Positions 1-7,219 of a DNA stretch of 18,059 nt are shown here, piece after piece (position 1 is the first letter of the stretch; each line of letters opens with the position of its first letter). The stretch is from Desulfovibrio sp. (GTDB lineage: Bacteria; Desulfobacterota; Desulfovibrionia; Desulfovibrionales; Desulfovibrionaceae): the NCBI GenBank assembly GCA_031270875.1, contig JAISXC010000052.1, positions 1 to 18,059 on the forward strand, in the 5' to 3' direction. The notes under the pieces are model-generated. The model saw only the letters and a list, made by a program, of their open reading frames with translations, was not told where the DNA came from and ran no database searches. A program made the position numbers and the translations under genes.

Positions 1-125
1 AGCGCCCGGCGGCAGACGGCCTCGTATTCCTTTTCGCCGCTGATCCAGGCCAGGGATTTGCCGTGCACCGGCGGCGGGTAGTTGTGTTTCTCGCTCAACA
101 GCGCGGCAAGCCGTTCCTGGGACAT
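1..125 (-). CDS. Probable acetyl-CoA synthetase, N-terminal fragment
   Basis: The gene runs off the left edge and only the first 41 codons are visible. The protein begins MSQERLAALLSEKHNYPPP and continues with a KEYEAVCRRA segment. That pattern (a short N-terminal helix, a PPP turn, then a Y-x-x-x-x-x-x-A stretch) resembles the N-terminal domain of AMP-forming acetyl-CoA synthetases, which activate acetate to acetyl-CoA in the cytoplasm. The start is secure: an AGGAGGAA ribosome-binding site lies at 134-141, 8 bases before the ATG at 123-125. The gene is divergent from the corrinoid uptake operon and has its own promoter candidate. The family call rests on a short stretch and could be wrong, because the catalytic adenylation domain is outside the window. 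Confidence 0.5.
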   Translation of the reverse strand, partial: MSQERLAALLSEKHNYPPPVHGKSLAWISGEKEYEAVCRRA

Positions 126-196
126 CGTGCCTGTTCCTCCTGGGATTCCGTTTTGTCCTGAAAGGGAAAAATCCGCAAAACGCGGACAGAATTATA

Positions 197-225
197 AGCA
201 TATACGCGTGGAAGGGTTACGTCAA
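197..225 (-). promoter_or_regulatory. Sigma-70-like promoter for the leftward gene
   Basis: Read on the minus strand there is a TTGACG -35 box (220-225) and a TATGCT -10 box (197-202), separated by exactly 17 bases. A perfect TATAAT (191-196) lies just beyond but is spaced 23 bases from that -35. A transcript from here would have a leader of about 65 bases before the ATG at 125. This is a sequence match only. Confidence 0.45.
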
Positions 226-240
226 CAGGAAACGGAAACT

Positions 241-274
241 ATAATCCACCACGCGCAAGGGCGTGGTGGATTAT
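241..274. repeat. Perfect 14-bp inverted repeat in the divergent control region
   Basis: Left arm ATAATCCACCACGC (241-254) and right arm GCGTGGTGGATTAT (261-274) are exact reverse complements around a 6-base spacer, GCAAGG. A perfect rightward TATAAT overlaps the left edge (240-245), but it has no convincing -35 at 16-18 bases. The repeat may be an operator between the divergent genes, or a hairpin at the front of the riboswitch transcript. It has no run of T after it, so it is not a typical intrinsic terminator. Confidence 0.6.
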
Positions 275-299
275 GGGAAGGCTTGACTTTTGCCTTTCC

Positions 300-490
300 A
301 TGGTGTTCACTGGGTTCACGCGGCGGGGAATTCCGTGCGAATCGGAAACAGTCGCGCTGCGGTAAGAGGGTACGAAGCTTCCCCGCGCCTCATGGAGCGG
401 GAGAGCCAGTCGCGCGCAGGCGCGGTGAAGGCGAAGCAAAGGCGAGAGGTCTCAGACCCCCACATCCCTCAAGTCCGAATACCCGCCGGC
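300..490 (+). promoter_or_regulatory. Cobalamin (AdoCbl-type) riboswitch
   Basis: The region has the conserved parts of the cobalamin aptamer in the right order. GGGAA (326-330) is followed by a TTCCG...CGGAA stem (331-335/343-347) enclosing the TGCGAAT loop. Next come GTCGCGCTGCGGTAAG, matching the GTCCCGCNACTGTAA core, and a CCCGC/GCGGG hairpin (382-386/397-401). A GCCAGTC junction, a CGCGC-GCAG-GCGCG hairpin (411-424), GGTC/GACC (448-458) and the B12-box variant AAGTCCGAATACCCGCC (471-487) complete it. A further hairpin, GCGGC/GCCGC (489-504), could be the helix that kisses the aptamer loop. The genes downstream encode a BtuCDF-like importer and a corrin-pathway methyltransferase, exactly what this riboswitch represses when cobalamin binds. 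The outer boundaries are approximate. Confidence 0.87.
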
Positions 491-546
491 GGCGTTACTG
501 CCGCGCAAGCCCAACCCCTTGTCAACGCATGATTGAGGAGGCCAGC

Positions 547-663
547 ATGAAGCGGATGTCCCCGCGTTTTTTTTCAATCCCGCCCGAGGCGAAAGACGGC
601 CTTTTTTCCCTCTCCGCGACCTCGCCGTGGCCGCAAGCGCGAGACGCTGACAGCAAGGGCTGA
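547..663 (+). CDS. Possible 38-residue leader ORF after the riboswitch
   Basis: An ATG at 547 follows a strong Shine-Dalgarno sequence, GAGGAGG (535-541), with 5-base spacing. The frame stays open for 38 codons (starting MKRMSPRFFSIPPEAKDG) and stops at 661-663, 17 bases before the permease ATG. The peptide has no recognised domain, no membrane segment and no obvious signal sequence. The permease start at 681 has no ribosome-binding site of its own, so translation of this ORF could feed ribosomes to it. The Shine-Dalgarno TTGAGG (533-538) can pair with CCTCAA (467-472) just before the B12 box, which would give the riboswitch a handle on translation. It may instead be a chance frame. Confidence 0.4.
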   Translation: MKRMSPRFFSIPPEAKDGLFSLSATSPWPQARDADSKG

Positions 664-680
664 AACGCCGCGCCTTTTCC

Positions 681-1709
681 ATGACAGAAAACCGGCGCAG
701 GCGCATTCTGATCTGCCTCGCGGCATTCTGGGCCTGCGCTCTGCCTCTTTCCTGCCTCATCGGGCCTGTGGCGATCAGCCCGGCGGATGTTTTTCAGGCA
801 TTCTGGGCCAGACTGGGCCTGACCGCTCCCCCGGCGGATCAGACCAGTTTTCTTGTGGTGGGCAATATCCGGCTGGCGCGCGTGGTCATCGCCGCCCTCT
901 GCGGCGGAGCGCTCGCCATGGCGGGGCTCACCCTGCAGGGGGTTCTGCGCAATCCGCTGGCGGATCCTTTCACCCTGGGCATTTCCGCCGGAGCGGCATG
1001 CGGGGCCAGCCTCGTCATCGCGACGGGAGAAGCGGCAACCCCCGCCGCCCTGCTGGGGCTCTCCCGCGCCGGGCTCATCGCGCCCGCGGCCCTTGCCGGA
1101 GCCTTGCTGGCGCTTTTCGGAACCATCTGGCTCGGAAGCGCCAGGGCCGCTCTCCGGCGCGAAAGCGTCATTCTGGCGGGCATTGCCGTATCCGCCTTTC
1201 TAGGCGCCCTTGTGGCCCTTATCAAGGCCCTGCATGAAGAATCGGTCACCAGCATTGTCTTCTGGCTTTTGGGCTCCCTGCAGGGACGCAGCTGGGAGAG
1301 TCTGCCCCTGCTGCTCGTCACGCTCGTGCCCGGTTGCCTGGTCGTGAGCCTGAATTTCAGAAAACTGGACCTGCTCTGCCTCGGCGATGACGAAGCCGCG
1401 CAACTGGGACTTCATGTGGGGAGGGCGCGCTTCTGCCTTCTGGCCGGAGCGGGAATGATGACGGCGGGCAGCGTGGCAGTGGCCGGAATCATCGCCTTTG
1501 TGGGCCTTGTGGCCCCGCATTTGCTGCGCATATGCCTGGGCGGATCTCACGGCCCCCTGCTTGCGGGTGCTTTTTTCGGCGGAGGCCTGCTGCTTGTTTT
1601 CGCCGATGCCTTGGCGCGCTGCCTGCCCGGCGGACAGGAGTTGCCCGTGGGCGTTGTCACCGCGCTGCTGGGGGGGCCATTTTTCGCTCTGCTGGTCCGG
1701 AAGCGCTGA
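681..1709 (+). CDS. BtuC/FecCD-family permease, probable corrinoid importer
   Basis: This 342-residue inner-membrane protein is the channel subunit of a type II ABC importer. It is almost entirely hydrophobic helices, as expected for the family's roughly ten membrane spans. The family signature GLTLQGVLRNPLADPFTLG occupies residues 82-100, followed by the glycine/alanine-rich SAGAACGAS segment. FecCD permeases carry cobalamin, haem or iron-siderophores. The riboswitch upstream and the methyltransferase at the end of the operon point to a corrinoid as cargo. The ATG at 681 is chosen because an in-frame TGA lies at 648-650 and no better start exists between them. It lacks a clear Shine-Dalgarno, unlike the leader ORF just upstream. 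The TGA overlaps the next gene's ATG by one base. Confidence 0.9.
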   Translation: MTENRRRRILICLAAFWACALPLSCLIGPVAISPADVFQAFWARLGLTAPPADQTSFLVVGNIRLARVVIAALCGGALAMAGLTLQGVLRNPLADPFTLGISAGAACGASLVIATGEAATPAALLGLSRAGLIAPAALAGALLALFGTIWLGSARAALRRESVILAGIAVSAFLGALVALIKALHEESVTSIVFWLLGSLQGRSWESLPLLLVTLVPGCLVVSLNFRKLDLLCLGDDEAAQLGLHVGRARFCLLAGAGMMTAGSVAVAGIIAFVGLVAPHLLRICLGGSHGPLLAGAFFGGGLLLVFADALARCLPGGQELPVGVVTALLGGPFFALLVRKR

Positions 1710-2512
1710 TGCTTGAAGTCGTCAATCTCAGCGCCGGCTACGGCGACAAAAACATATTGCACGACATCAGCCTTGCCGCCGGCGCCGGCGAGTGCGTCGC
1801 CATTCTGGGGCGCAACGGCAGCGGCAAGACCACCTTTCTCAGGGCTGTTTCCGGCATACTGCGCGCCGGCAAGGGCGAAATTTTTCTGCGGGGCAAGCCG
1901 GTATACGGTCTTGCTCCGCGCCGACGCGCGCGGCTGTGCGCAATGGTCGCCCAGCGGGAAGACATCCCCGCCGGACTCAGCGCGCGCGAGATGGTGCTGC
2001 TGGGCCGCTATCCCTGGCTGTCCTGGCTCGGCACATACAGCCGCAAGGATCATGACGCGGCTCACGCCGCCCTGGGCGCTGTGGACGCCCTTGCCCTCGC
2101 CGGACGGGATATCTCCTCCCTTTCCGGCGGAGAACGCCAGCGCGTGCTGCTGGCCCGCGCCCTGGCCCAGGGAAGCCCCATCCTGCTGCTGGACGAGCCC
2201 ACGGCAAATCTTGACCCGGCGCGCATGACGGAGCTGCTTGATCTGCTGGAAAGCCGCCGCGCCACGGGCAGTCTGGTAATCATGGTCCTGCACGACTGCA
2301 ACCTCGCGGCGCTCTATGCCACGCGCCTGGTGGGCGTCAAAGAGGGCCGGGTGCTCTTTGACGGCCCGGTGGCGGAGATGTTTACCGAGTCCCGCCTGAG
2401 CGCTCTTTACGACGCGCCGCTCCGCGTCATCCCTCACCCCTGTTTTCCCGTGCCGCAGGCTCTGCACGGAAAAGGCGCCTTACGCCACAAAAAAATGGGC
2501 ACATCGCCATGA
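1709..2512 (+). CDS. ABC transporter ATPase, probable corrinoid importer (BtuD/FecE-like)
   Basis: This 267-residue cytoplasmic ATPase powers the importer. It shows Walker A GRNGSGKT (34-41), Q-loop Gln82, the ABC signature LSGGERQ (138-144), Walker B ILLLDEP (158-164) and the H-loop His195, all intact. The open frame extends further upstream, inside the permease gene in another frame. The start at 1709 is preferred because MLEVVNLSAGYGDK is the normal N-terminus of this family and the ATG overlaps the permease stop (TGATG), a typical translational coupling. The C-terminal tail after residue 235 is the extra segment often seen in FecE/BtuD proteins. The substrate is inferred from context. Confidence 0.92.
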   Translation: MLEVVNLSAGYGDKNILHDISLAAGAGECVAILGRNGSGKTTFLRAVSGILRAGKGEIFLRGKPVYGLAPRRRARLCAMVAQREDIPAGLSAREMVLLGRYPWLSWLGTYSRKDHDAAHAALGAVDALALAGRDISSLSGGERQRVLLARALAQGSPILLLDEPTANLDPARMTELLDLLESRRATGSLVIMVLHDCNLAALYATRLVGVKEGRVLFDGPVAEMFTESRLSALYDAPLRVIPHPCFPVPQALHGKGALRHKKMGTSP

Positions 2513-3438
2513 AAAATTTTCTGCTGCTTTTCCTCTGCCTTGTGCCGCTTTCCGCCCGCGCTCTTACTGTAACGGATGACCTTGGCCGCACCGTGACGTT
2601 GCGCGCGCCGGCAAAGCGCGTCATAGCCCTGTACGGAGCGTTCAATGAGATTATCCTGGATCTGGAGGCCGGGCATTGCCTTTCGGCCCGCACATCGGCG
2701 GACGGCGATCTGCCGGGATTGGAGGCCCTGCCGGTCATCGGCACGCACATGCGTCCCAACCCGGAGATCATTGTCGCCCTGCGGCCGGACGTAGTCCTGC
2801 AGCTCGCCGGCCGGCAGGAAGCGCAGATACAAACGGAAGCCCTGCGCGCTCTGAATCTGAATGTCCTGACATTTACGATGGAGTCGTTTGAGGACATTTT
2901 CCGCGTCGCCGGGAAGCTGGGTCTGCTGCTTGACCGGCGGACACAGGCCGAGGATCGCGTCCGGGACTGGAAAGCCCGCCTCGCGGCCCTGAAGGGAAAC
3001 CGCCGCGGACGCGCGCCAATGCGTGTTTTTTATGAAGTGCGCTACCCCAATCTGCTCGCCGCCGGCGGCAGGGGCATTGTGCAGGAAATCATTGCCGCGG
3101 CGGGAGGAGAAAACGTTGTGCGGGAGCAAAAAAAGTTGGTGCGTTACAGCGAGGAGGCGCTGATTCAGGCAAGACCCGACGTATACATCATACAGCAGGG
3201 CCCCATGAATCCCGACGCGCCGCCGCCGCGCCTGCGCCCGCACTATAGGGATCTCGCGGCCGTGCGCGCGGGGCGCGTGCTGTATGTGGACGAAAAACGT
3301 TTTGCCCGACCGGGGCCGCTCGCCGTTGCCGCGGCCGAGGAGCTTTCCCGGCGGTTGCGGCTTGTCGCTGGCGGCCATGCCCCGCATCTCCGTCAAGAGA
3401 ATGACCGCCAAGGACAAGCCGTGGAAAAACAGCACTGA
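2509..3438 (+). CDS. Periplasmic substrate-binding protein, BtuF-like
   Basis: The 309-residue protein is exported and delivers substrate to the permease. Residues 1-18 form a signal peptide (hydrophobic LLLFLCLVPL, then an ARA cleavage site). The mature protein begins TVTDDLGRTVTLRAPAKRVI, the standard opening of the PF01497 binding-protein fold, followed by PEIIVALRPDVVLQ near residues 85-98 and the long linking helix near 125-160. The second lobe includes the VQEIIAAAGGENV helix (191-204). The ATG overlaps the ATPase stop by four bases (ATGA). The C-terminus is polar and its last 20 residues look poorly structured. The family also binds iron complexes, so corrinoid specificity is inferred from the riboswitch. 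Confidence 0.9.
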   Translation: MKNFLLLFLCLVPLSARALTVTDDLGRTVTLRAPAKRVIALYGAFNEIILDLEAGHCLSARTSADGDLPGLEALPVIGTHMRPNPEIIVALRPDVVLQLAGRQEAQIQTEALRALNLNVLTFTMESFEDIFRVAGKLGLLLDRRTQAEDRVRDWKARLAALKGNRRGRAPMRVFYEVRYPNLLAAGGRGIVQEIIAAAGGENVVREQKKLVRYSEEALIQARPDVYIIQQGPMNPDAPPPRLRPHYRDLAAVRAGRVLYVDEKRFARPGPLAVAAAEELSRRLRLVAGGHAPHLRQENDRQGQAVEKQH

Positions 3439-3445
3439 AAAAAGC

Positions 3446-4207
3446 ATGAATCACCGCACCGTCACGCCAGGAACACTGTATGCCGTGGGGGTTGGCCCCG
3501 GAGCGCCGGATCTGCTCACGCTCAGGGCGGCGCGCATCCTCGGCGGCGTGGACGCCCTGCTCGCCGCGTCCTCGTCCGGCAACGACTATTCCAGCGCCCT
3601 CAACGCCGCCCTGCCGCACCTGCGGGCGGACGCGGAAATAGTCCGCCTCTGCTTCCCCATGACGCGACAGCGGGGTATTCTGCGCAAGGCATGGGCACAA
3701 GCAGCGAACCAAACCCTTGCCGTGCTGCGGACCGGAAAAAGCGCGGCGTTTCTGACCATCGGCGACCCGCTTATTTACAGTACCTTCGGATACCTGCTGC
3801 GTGAAATCAGAAAAAAGGCGCCGGAACAGCCGGTGGAAATAGTGTCCGGCATCACCTCCTTTCAGGCGGCGGCGGCGCGCGCGGGATTCATTCTCTGCGA
3901 GGGCGACGAAACCTTGCGCCTGCTGCCCGGCATCAACGGGGCCGAAGACCTGGAGCGTGAACTGCGCGGGGCGGATACGGCGGTTATTCTGAAGGTTTAC
4001 CGCAATATCGCCGCCATAGGCCAGGCCCTGCGCGGCTCGGGACGCGACGGCGACTGTCTGCTGGCAAGCCGCGTGGAGCAACCCGGGGAACGCATCAGCG
4101 AGGGGCTTCCCTCCGCCGGCGAGACACCTCCCTACATGTCACTGATACTCAGCCCGGCGCGATCTGAAAAAATCCGGAACAAGCCGCCCCGCGCAACGCA
4201 GAATTGA
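3446..4207 (+). CDS. cobI: Precorrin-2 / cobalt-factor II C20-methyltransferase
   Basis: This cytoplasmic enzyme transfers a methyl group from S-adenosylmethionine to C20 of precorrin-2 or its cobalt form, an early step of corrin-ring synthesis. The 253-residue protein has the tetrapyrrole methylase glycine motif GVGPG (15-19) with PDLLTLRAARIL after it, the GDPLIYSTFGYL motif (106-117) and EIVSGITSFQAAAARAG (131-147), as in CobI/CbiL. VILKVYRN near 180-187 also fits. The start at 3446 puts the first strand at the usual distance from the N-terminus. An in-frame ATG at 3401 overlaps the previous gene and would add 15 polar residues. The whole operon is likely under the cobalamin riboswitch, so uptake and synthesis would be repressed together. 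CbiL rather than CobI is possible. Confidence 0.88.
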   Translation: MNHRTVTPGTLYAVGVGPGAPDLLTLRAARILGGVDALLAASSSGNDYSSALNAALPHLRADAEIVRLCFPMTRQRGILRKAWAQAANQTLAVLRTGKSAAFLTIGDPLIYSTFGYLLREIRKKAPEQPVEIVSGITSFQAAAARAGFILCEGDETLRLLPGINGAEDLERELRGADTAVILKVYRNIAAIGQALRGSGRDGDCLLASRVEQPGERISEGLPSAGETPPYMSLILSPARSEKIRNKPPRATQN

Positions 4208-4220
4208 CCTCAAATCCGGC

Positions 4221-4249
4221 TTGACCGATTTAGGCTCCTGACTTATGTA
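4221..4249 (+). promoter_or_regulatory. Weak promoter candidate before hflK
   Basis: TTGACC (4221-4226) and TATGTA (4244-4249) are separated by 17 bases in an AT-rich patch. A second TTGACC lies at 4204-4209, exactly 17 bases earlier, which makes a short direct repeat. The -10 match is only moderate. The transcript would have a leader of about 175 bases before hflK. Confidence 0.3.
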
Positions 4250-4261
4250 TTTCATTTTATA

Positions 4262-4327
4262 GCACGGCCGTAACAGCTTGGGAAAGGCTGTGCGCGAGAC
4301 ATGAGGGGAACGCCCGGAAACAGGGCG
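4262..4327 (+). terminator. Two hairpins after the corrinoid operon, possible terminator
   Basis: GCACGGCC (4262-4269) pairs with GGCTGTGC (4286-4293), giving 8 bp with one G-U. CGCCC (4311-4315) pairs with GGGCG (4323-4327). Neither is followed by a T run, so intrinsic termination is doubtful. They sit in the leader of hflK if the upstream promoter candidate is used. The rest of the 224-base spacer holds a 12-base palindrome (4388-4399) and nothing else recognisable. Confidence 0.3.
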
Positions 4328-4387
4328 CTGAAAAAGGCGTATCGCGCGCATTGCGGGACATTGGCAACATTGCGTCTTGTCAATCCG

Positions 4388-4399
4388 GATCGCGCGATC
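4388..4399. repeat. 12-base palindrome GATCGCGCGATC
   Basis: GATCGCGCGATC is its own reverse complement and lies 32 bases before the hflK start. It could be a dyad for a dimeric regulator or a chance palindrome containing two GATC sites. Confidence 0.35.
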
Positions 4400-4431
4400 A
4401 AACACGACTGTGACAGGACACCGACACTATC

Positions 4432-5583
4432 ATGAACTGGGACTGGGACAAACTGCAGGAAAAAAGACAAAGGCAGCAGGGGGGAAACCCCCCGCCGATT
4501 CCCCCAAGGGACGACAAGGATAACGACAGCGGGGAAGAGCGGAAAAAACCGGGCGTAAAACGCCCCATATTTTCCGCGGGCGGAGGCGGCGGAGGCAACC
4601 CGTTTCAGAATTTCCCCCCCCGTTTTCGCACGCCAGGGCGTTCCATCCTTTTCATCATTCCGGTCATCGTGCTGCTGTGGCTGCTGTCCGGCATCTACAT
4701 CGTCAACCCGGACGAGCAGGGCGTTGTCCTGCGTTTCGGCCGGTACGACAGAACGGAAGGCCCCGGACCCCACTACGCCTGGCCGGTGCCTGTCGAGTCC
4801 GTATACAAACCGCAGGTCACCCAGGTACTGCGCAGTGAAGTCGGTTTCCGCTCCGTGGGGCAGGCCGCCACTTTCCAGCAGGGACAGGTGCGCACCGTTC
4901 CCGAGGAGGCTTCCACGCTCACGGGGGATGAAAATATCGTCAATGTGCAGTTCAGCGTGCAGTACAAAATAAGCGAGCCGGTGGCCTATCTTTTCAACGT
5001 GAGCGCGCCGACGGCCCTTGTGCGCAACGCGGCCGAGGCGGCCATGCGGGAGGTCATCGGCAACAGCCAGATTGACGCGGCCATCACCGACGGCAAACTG
5101 AAAATTCAGAGCGAGGCCACGCAGTTGCTGCAGACAATCCTCAACCGCTATGGTTCCGGCATTCAGGTGCTTGCCGTGCAGTTGCAGGACGTGCATCCCC
5201 CGCAGGAAGTCATTGACGCTTTCAAGGACGTGGCCAGCGCCCGCGAGGACAAAAGCCGCATCATCAACGAAGCCGAGGCCTACCGCAACGAACTTCTGCC
5301 CAGGGCGCGCGGGCAGGCCGCCGCCGCCCGCAACGAAGCCCAGGCATACAGCACCACGCGCATACAGAACGCCAAGGGCGAAGCCGACCGCTTTGACGCG
5401 CTCCGCGAGGAATACGAAAAAGCCGCCGACGTGACAAAAAAGCGGATGTATTATGAAACGATGGAAGAAGTGCTTTCGCTTTCGCAGGAAAAAGTGCTGA
5501 TGGACAGCGCCGTGGCGAAACAGGCTCTGCCCCTCCTGTCCCTGCCCGGCGTGAATACGCCGCCGGCCGGGAAAGGCAAATAG
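4432..5583 (+). CDS. hflK: HflK, subunit of the HflKC band-7 membrane complex
   Basis: HflK and HflC form a large periplasm-facing cage around the FtsH protease and modulate its turnover of membrane proteins. This 383-residue protein has a polar, proline- and glycine-rich cytoplasmic N-terminus (1-70, with a six-glycine run near 50-55). One membrane span follows (about 71-90), and then the SPFH/band-7 domain opening with IVNPDEQGVVLRFGRYDRTEGPG. The DVHPPQEVIDAFKDVASARED segment and the long alanine/glutamate-rich coiled coil after it (about 270-350) are diagnostic for HflK. It heads the envelope operon, with hflC 29 bases downstream. A modest AGGA lies before the ATG. Length and domain order are normal. 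Confidence 0.93.
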   Translation: MNWDWDKLQEKRQRQQGGNPPPIPPRDDKDNDSGEERKKPGVKRPIFSAGGGGGGNPFQNFPPRFRTPGRSILFIIPVIVLLWLLSGIYIVNPDEQGVVLRFGRYDRTEGPGPHYAWPVPVESVYKPQVTQVLRSEVGFRSVGQAATFQQGQVRTVPEEASTLTGDENIVNVQFSVQYKISEPVAYLFNVSAPTALVRNAAEAAMREVIGNSQIDAAITDGKLKIQSEATQLLQTILNRYGSGIQVLAVQLQDVHPPQEVIDAFKDVASAREDKSRIINEAEAYRNELLPRARGQAAAARNEAQAYSTTRIQNAKGEADRFDALREEYEKAADVTKKRMYYETMEEVLSLSQEKVLMDSAVAKQALPLLSLPGVNTPPAGKGK

Positions 5584-5612
5584 ACGGACAACGTAAATCC
5601 AAGGCGCGAACA

Positions 5613-6458
5613 ATGACAAAAAATTCCCTTGCCCCGCTCGTCGGCATTCTGATTTTGGCGTTCCTGGCTTTTCAGAGTTTCTTTACCGTGCACCAGACGC
5701 AAAAAGCCATTGTCCTGCAACTGGGCGAGCCGCTCCCCCGCGTCTATGGACCCGGCCTGCATTTCAAACTCCCCTTCATCCAGAACGTGATCCTTTTCGA
5801 CGCCCGCGTTCTGGACTACGAGGCGCGTTCGCGCGAAGCCTTCACCGTGGACAAGAAAGCCATTGTCCTAGACAACTACGCCCGCTGGCGCATCATTGAC
5901 CCTCTGCAGTTCTACCGCACCATGCGCACCATCCCCGGCGCGCAGGCCAGGCTTGACGACGTGGTTTATTCCCAGCTGAGGGCCCTCGTGGGCGCCTACA
6001 CCCTCACGGAAGTGGTCTCCGCCCATCGCGCGGACATCATGAAGGAAGTGACCAACAAGGTTTCGGACCTCATGAAAAACTTCGGCGTTGAAGTGCTTGA
6101 CGTGCGCATCAAGCGCACTGACCTTCCGCCGGAAAACCAGCGCGCCATCTTTGGCCGCATGCGCGCGGAACGCGAACGCCAGGCGAAGCAGTACCGCTCC
6201 GAGGGAGAAGAGGAATCCACGCGCATCCGCTCCGACGCCGACCGCCAGCGCGCCGTCATCCTGGCCGAAGCGACCCGTGACGCGCAGATTGAGCGCGGCC
6301 GGGGCGACGCCAGGGCCGCCTCCATCTATGCCGACGCCTACAACAGGTCGCCGGACTTTTACGCCTATTCGCGCTGGCTTGAAACAATGCGCAAATCGTT
6401 CAGGGAAAACAGCAAAATCGTGCTCTCCAAAGAAACTCCGCTTCTGGAACAACAATAG
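5613..6458 (+). CDS. hflC: HflC, subunit of the HflKC band-7 membrane complex
   Basis: This 281-residue partner of HflK has a single N-terminal membrane anchor (about 8-25), then the band-7 domain (TVHQTQKAIVLQLGEPL...GPGLHFKLPFIQNV). Further family landmarks are DNYARWRIIDPLQFY, EVLDVRIKRTDLPPENQ and the RMRAERERQAKQYRSEGEEE helix. The YSRWLETMRKSF segment near the end is the typical HflC tail. An AAGG lies about 10 bases before the ATG. A 63-base gap then leads to tolQ with no terminator visible, so co-transcription of hflKC with tol genes is likely. Nothing is missing or unusual in the protein. Confidence 0.93.
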   Translation: MTKNSLAPLVGILILAFLAFQSFFTVHQTQKAIVLQLGEPLPRVYGPGLHFKLPFIQNVILFDARVLDYEARSREAFTVDKKAIVLDNYARWRIIDPLQFYRTMRTIPGAQARLDDVVYSQLRALVGAYTLTEVVSAHRADIMKEVTNKVSDLMKNFGVEVLDVRIKRTDLPPENQRAIFGRMRAERERQAKQYRSEGEEESTRIRSDADRQRAVILAEATRDAQIERGRGDARAASIYADAYNRSPDFYAYSRWLETMRKSFRENSKIVLSKETPLLEQQ

Positions 6459-6521
6459 GATCCCCCGCGGGTACGGCAACCGCCCTGTTTTACACGAACG
6501 CGCTCTCAAACGGAGAAAGAG

Positions 6522-7217
6522 ATGGAATTCAGCTTCTTTGAAATAGTCGCCCAGTCCGGACTTATCGCCAAAGTGGTGCTGGCGATTCTGGGCTTCATGT
6601 CCGTCATCAGCTGGGGCCTGATGATCCAGAAATCCATCATGCTCAGCGCCGCCGACAGCAAGGCCCGCGACGGCACGGAGCGCTTCGGCAGGGCCGCCAA
6701 TCTGCGGGAGGCGGTGCAGCTTCTGGGTTCCGATCCGTCGTCGCCGCTGTATTACATAGCCCATCAGGGAGTGCTGGAATTCAACCGCTCCAAGGAGCTA
6801 GGCAATTCCAGCGAGGTGGTGGTGGACAATGTGCGCCGCGCCCTGCGCCAGGGCGTGGGCAGCGAACTCGCGCGCCTGCAGGCCTCCCTCTCCCTTTTGG
6901 CCACAACCGCCAACACGGCGCCCTTTATAGGCCTGTTCGGCACGGTTTGGGGCATCATGCAGTCTTTCCATTCCATCGGCATGCTCAAATCAGCCTCTCT
7001 GGCCACTGTGGCCCCGGGGATTTCCGAAGCCCTGATAGCCACATCCGTCGGCCTCGCCGTCGCCGTGCCCGCGACCATAGGCTTCAACATTTTCATGGGC
7101 CGTCTTTCCCAGGTGGACACGCTCCTCGTCAATTTTGCCAGCACATTCCTGAACCGCGTTCAGCGCGAACTCAATGCCCACCGCCCCGTAAGCCGCGCGG
7201 GCGGCATGGAGGCATAG
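6522..7217 (+). CDS. tolQ: TolQ/ExbB-type proton-channel subunit
   Basis: TolQ pairs with TolR to convert the proton gradient into force on TolA across the envelope. The 231-residue protein has three membrane spans (about 13-33, 122-148 and 166-190), with a large cytoplasmic loop between the first two. The family hallmark NTAPFIGLFGTVWGIMQSF (131-149) and the following PGISEALIATSVGLAVAVPA (165-184) are complete, including the polar residues that line the channel. A good ribosome-binding site, GGAGAAAGAG, precedes the ATG. The neighbours tolR, tolA-like and tolB favour TolQ over ExbB. The tolR start is two bases after the stop. Confidence 0.93.
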   Translation: MEFSFFEIVAQSGLIAKVVLAILGFMSVISWGLMIQKSIMLSAADSKARDGTERFGRAANLREAVQLLGSDPSSPLYYIAHQGVLEFNRSKELGNSSEVVVDNVRRALRQGVGSELARLQASLSLLATTANTAPFIGLFGTVWGIMQSFHSIGMLKSASLATVAPGISEALIATSVGLAVAVPATIGFNIFMGRLSQVDTLLVNFASTFLNRVQRELNAHRPVSRAGGMEA

Positions 7218-7219
7218 CT

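Noticed and set aside
283..311. TTGACT as the -35 of the riboswitch promoter
   Set aside because: No -10 match lies 16-18 bases on, and transcription starting there would cut into the aptamer's 5' side.
82..546. Long open frame reaching from the left gene into the riboswitch
   Set aside because: It overlaps the secure minus-strand gene start and the riboswitch, has no family character, and only its last 38 codons have a ribosome-binding site.
551..574. Intrinsic terminator GCGG/CCGC plus eight T after the riboswitch
   Set aside because: The T run is good, but the stem is only four base pairs, so it was not listed. A longer alternative stem could revive the idea.
567..681. Slippage on the T8 run joining the leader ORF to the permease
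   Set aside because: The permease frame has a TGA at 648-650, so no shift gives a continuous fusion.
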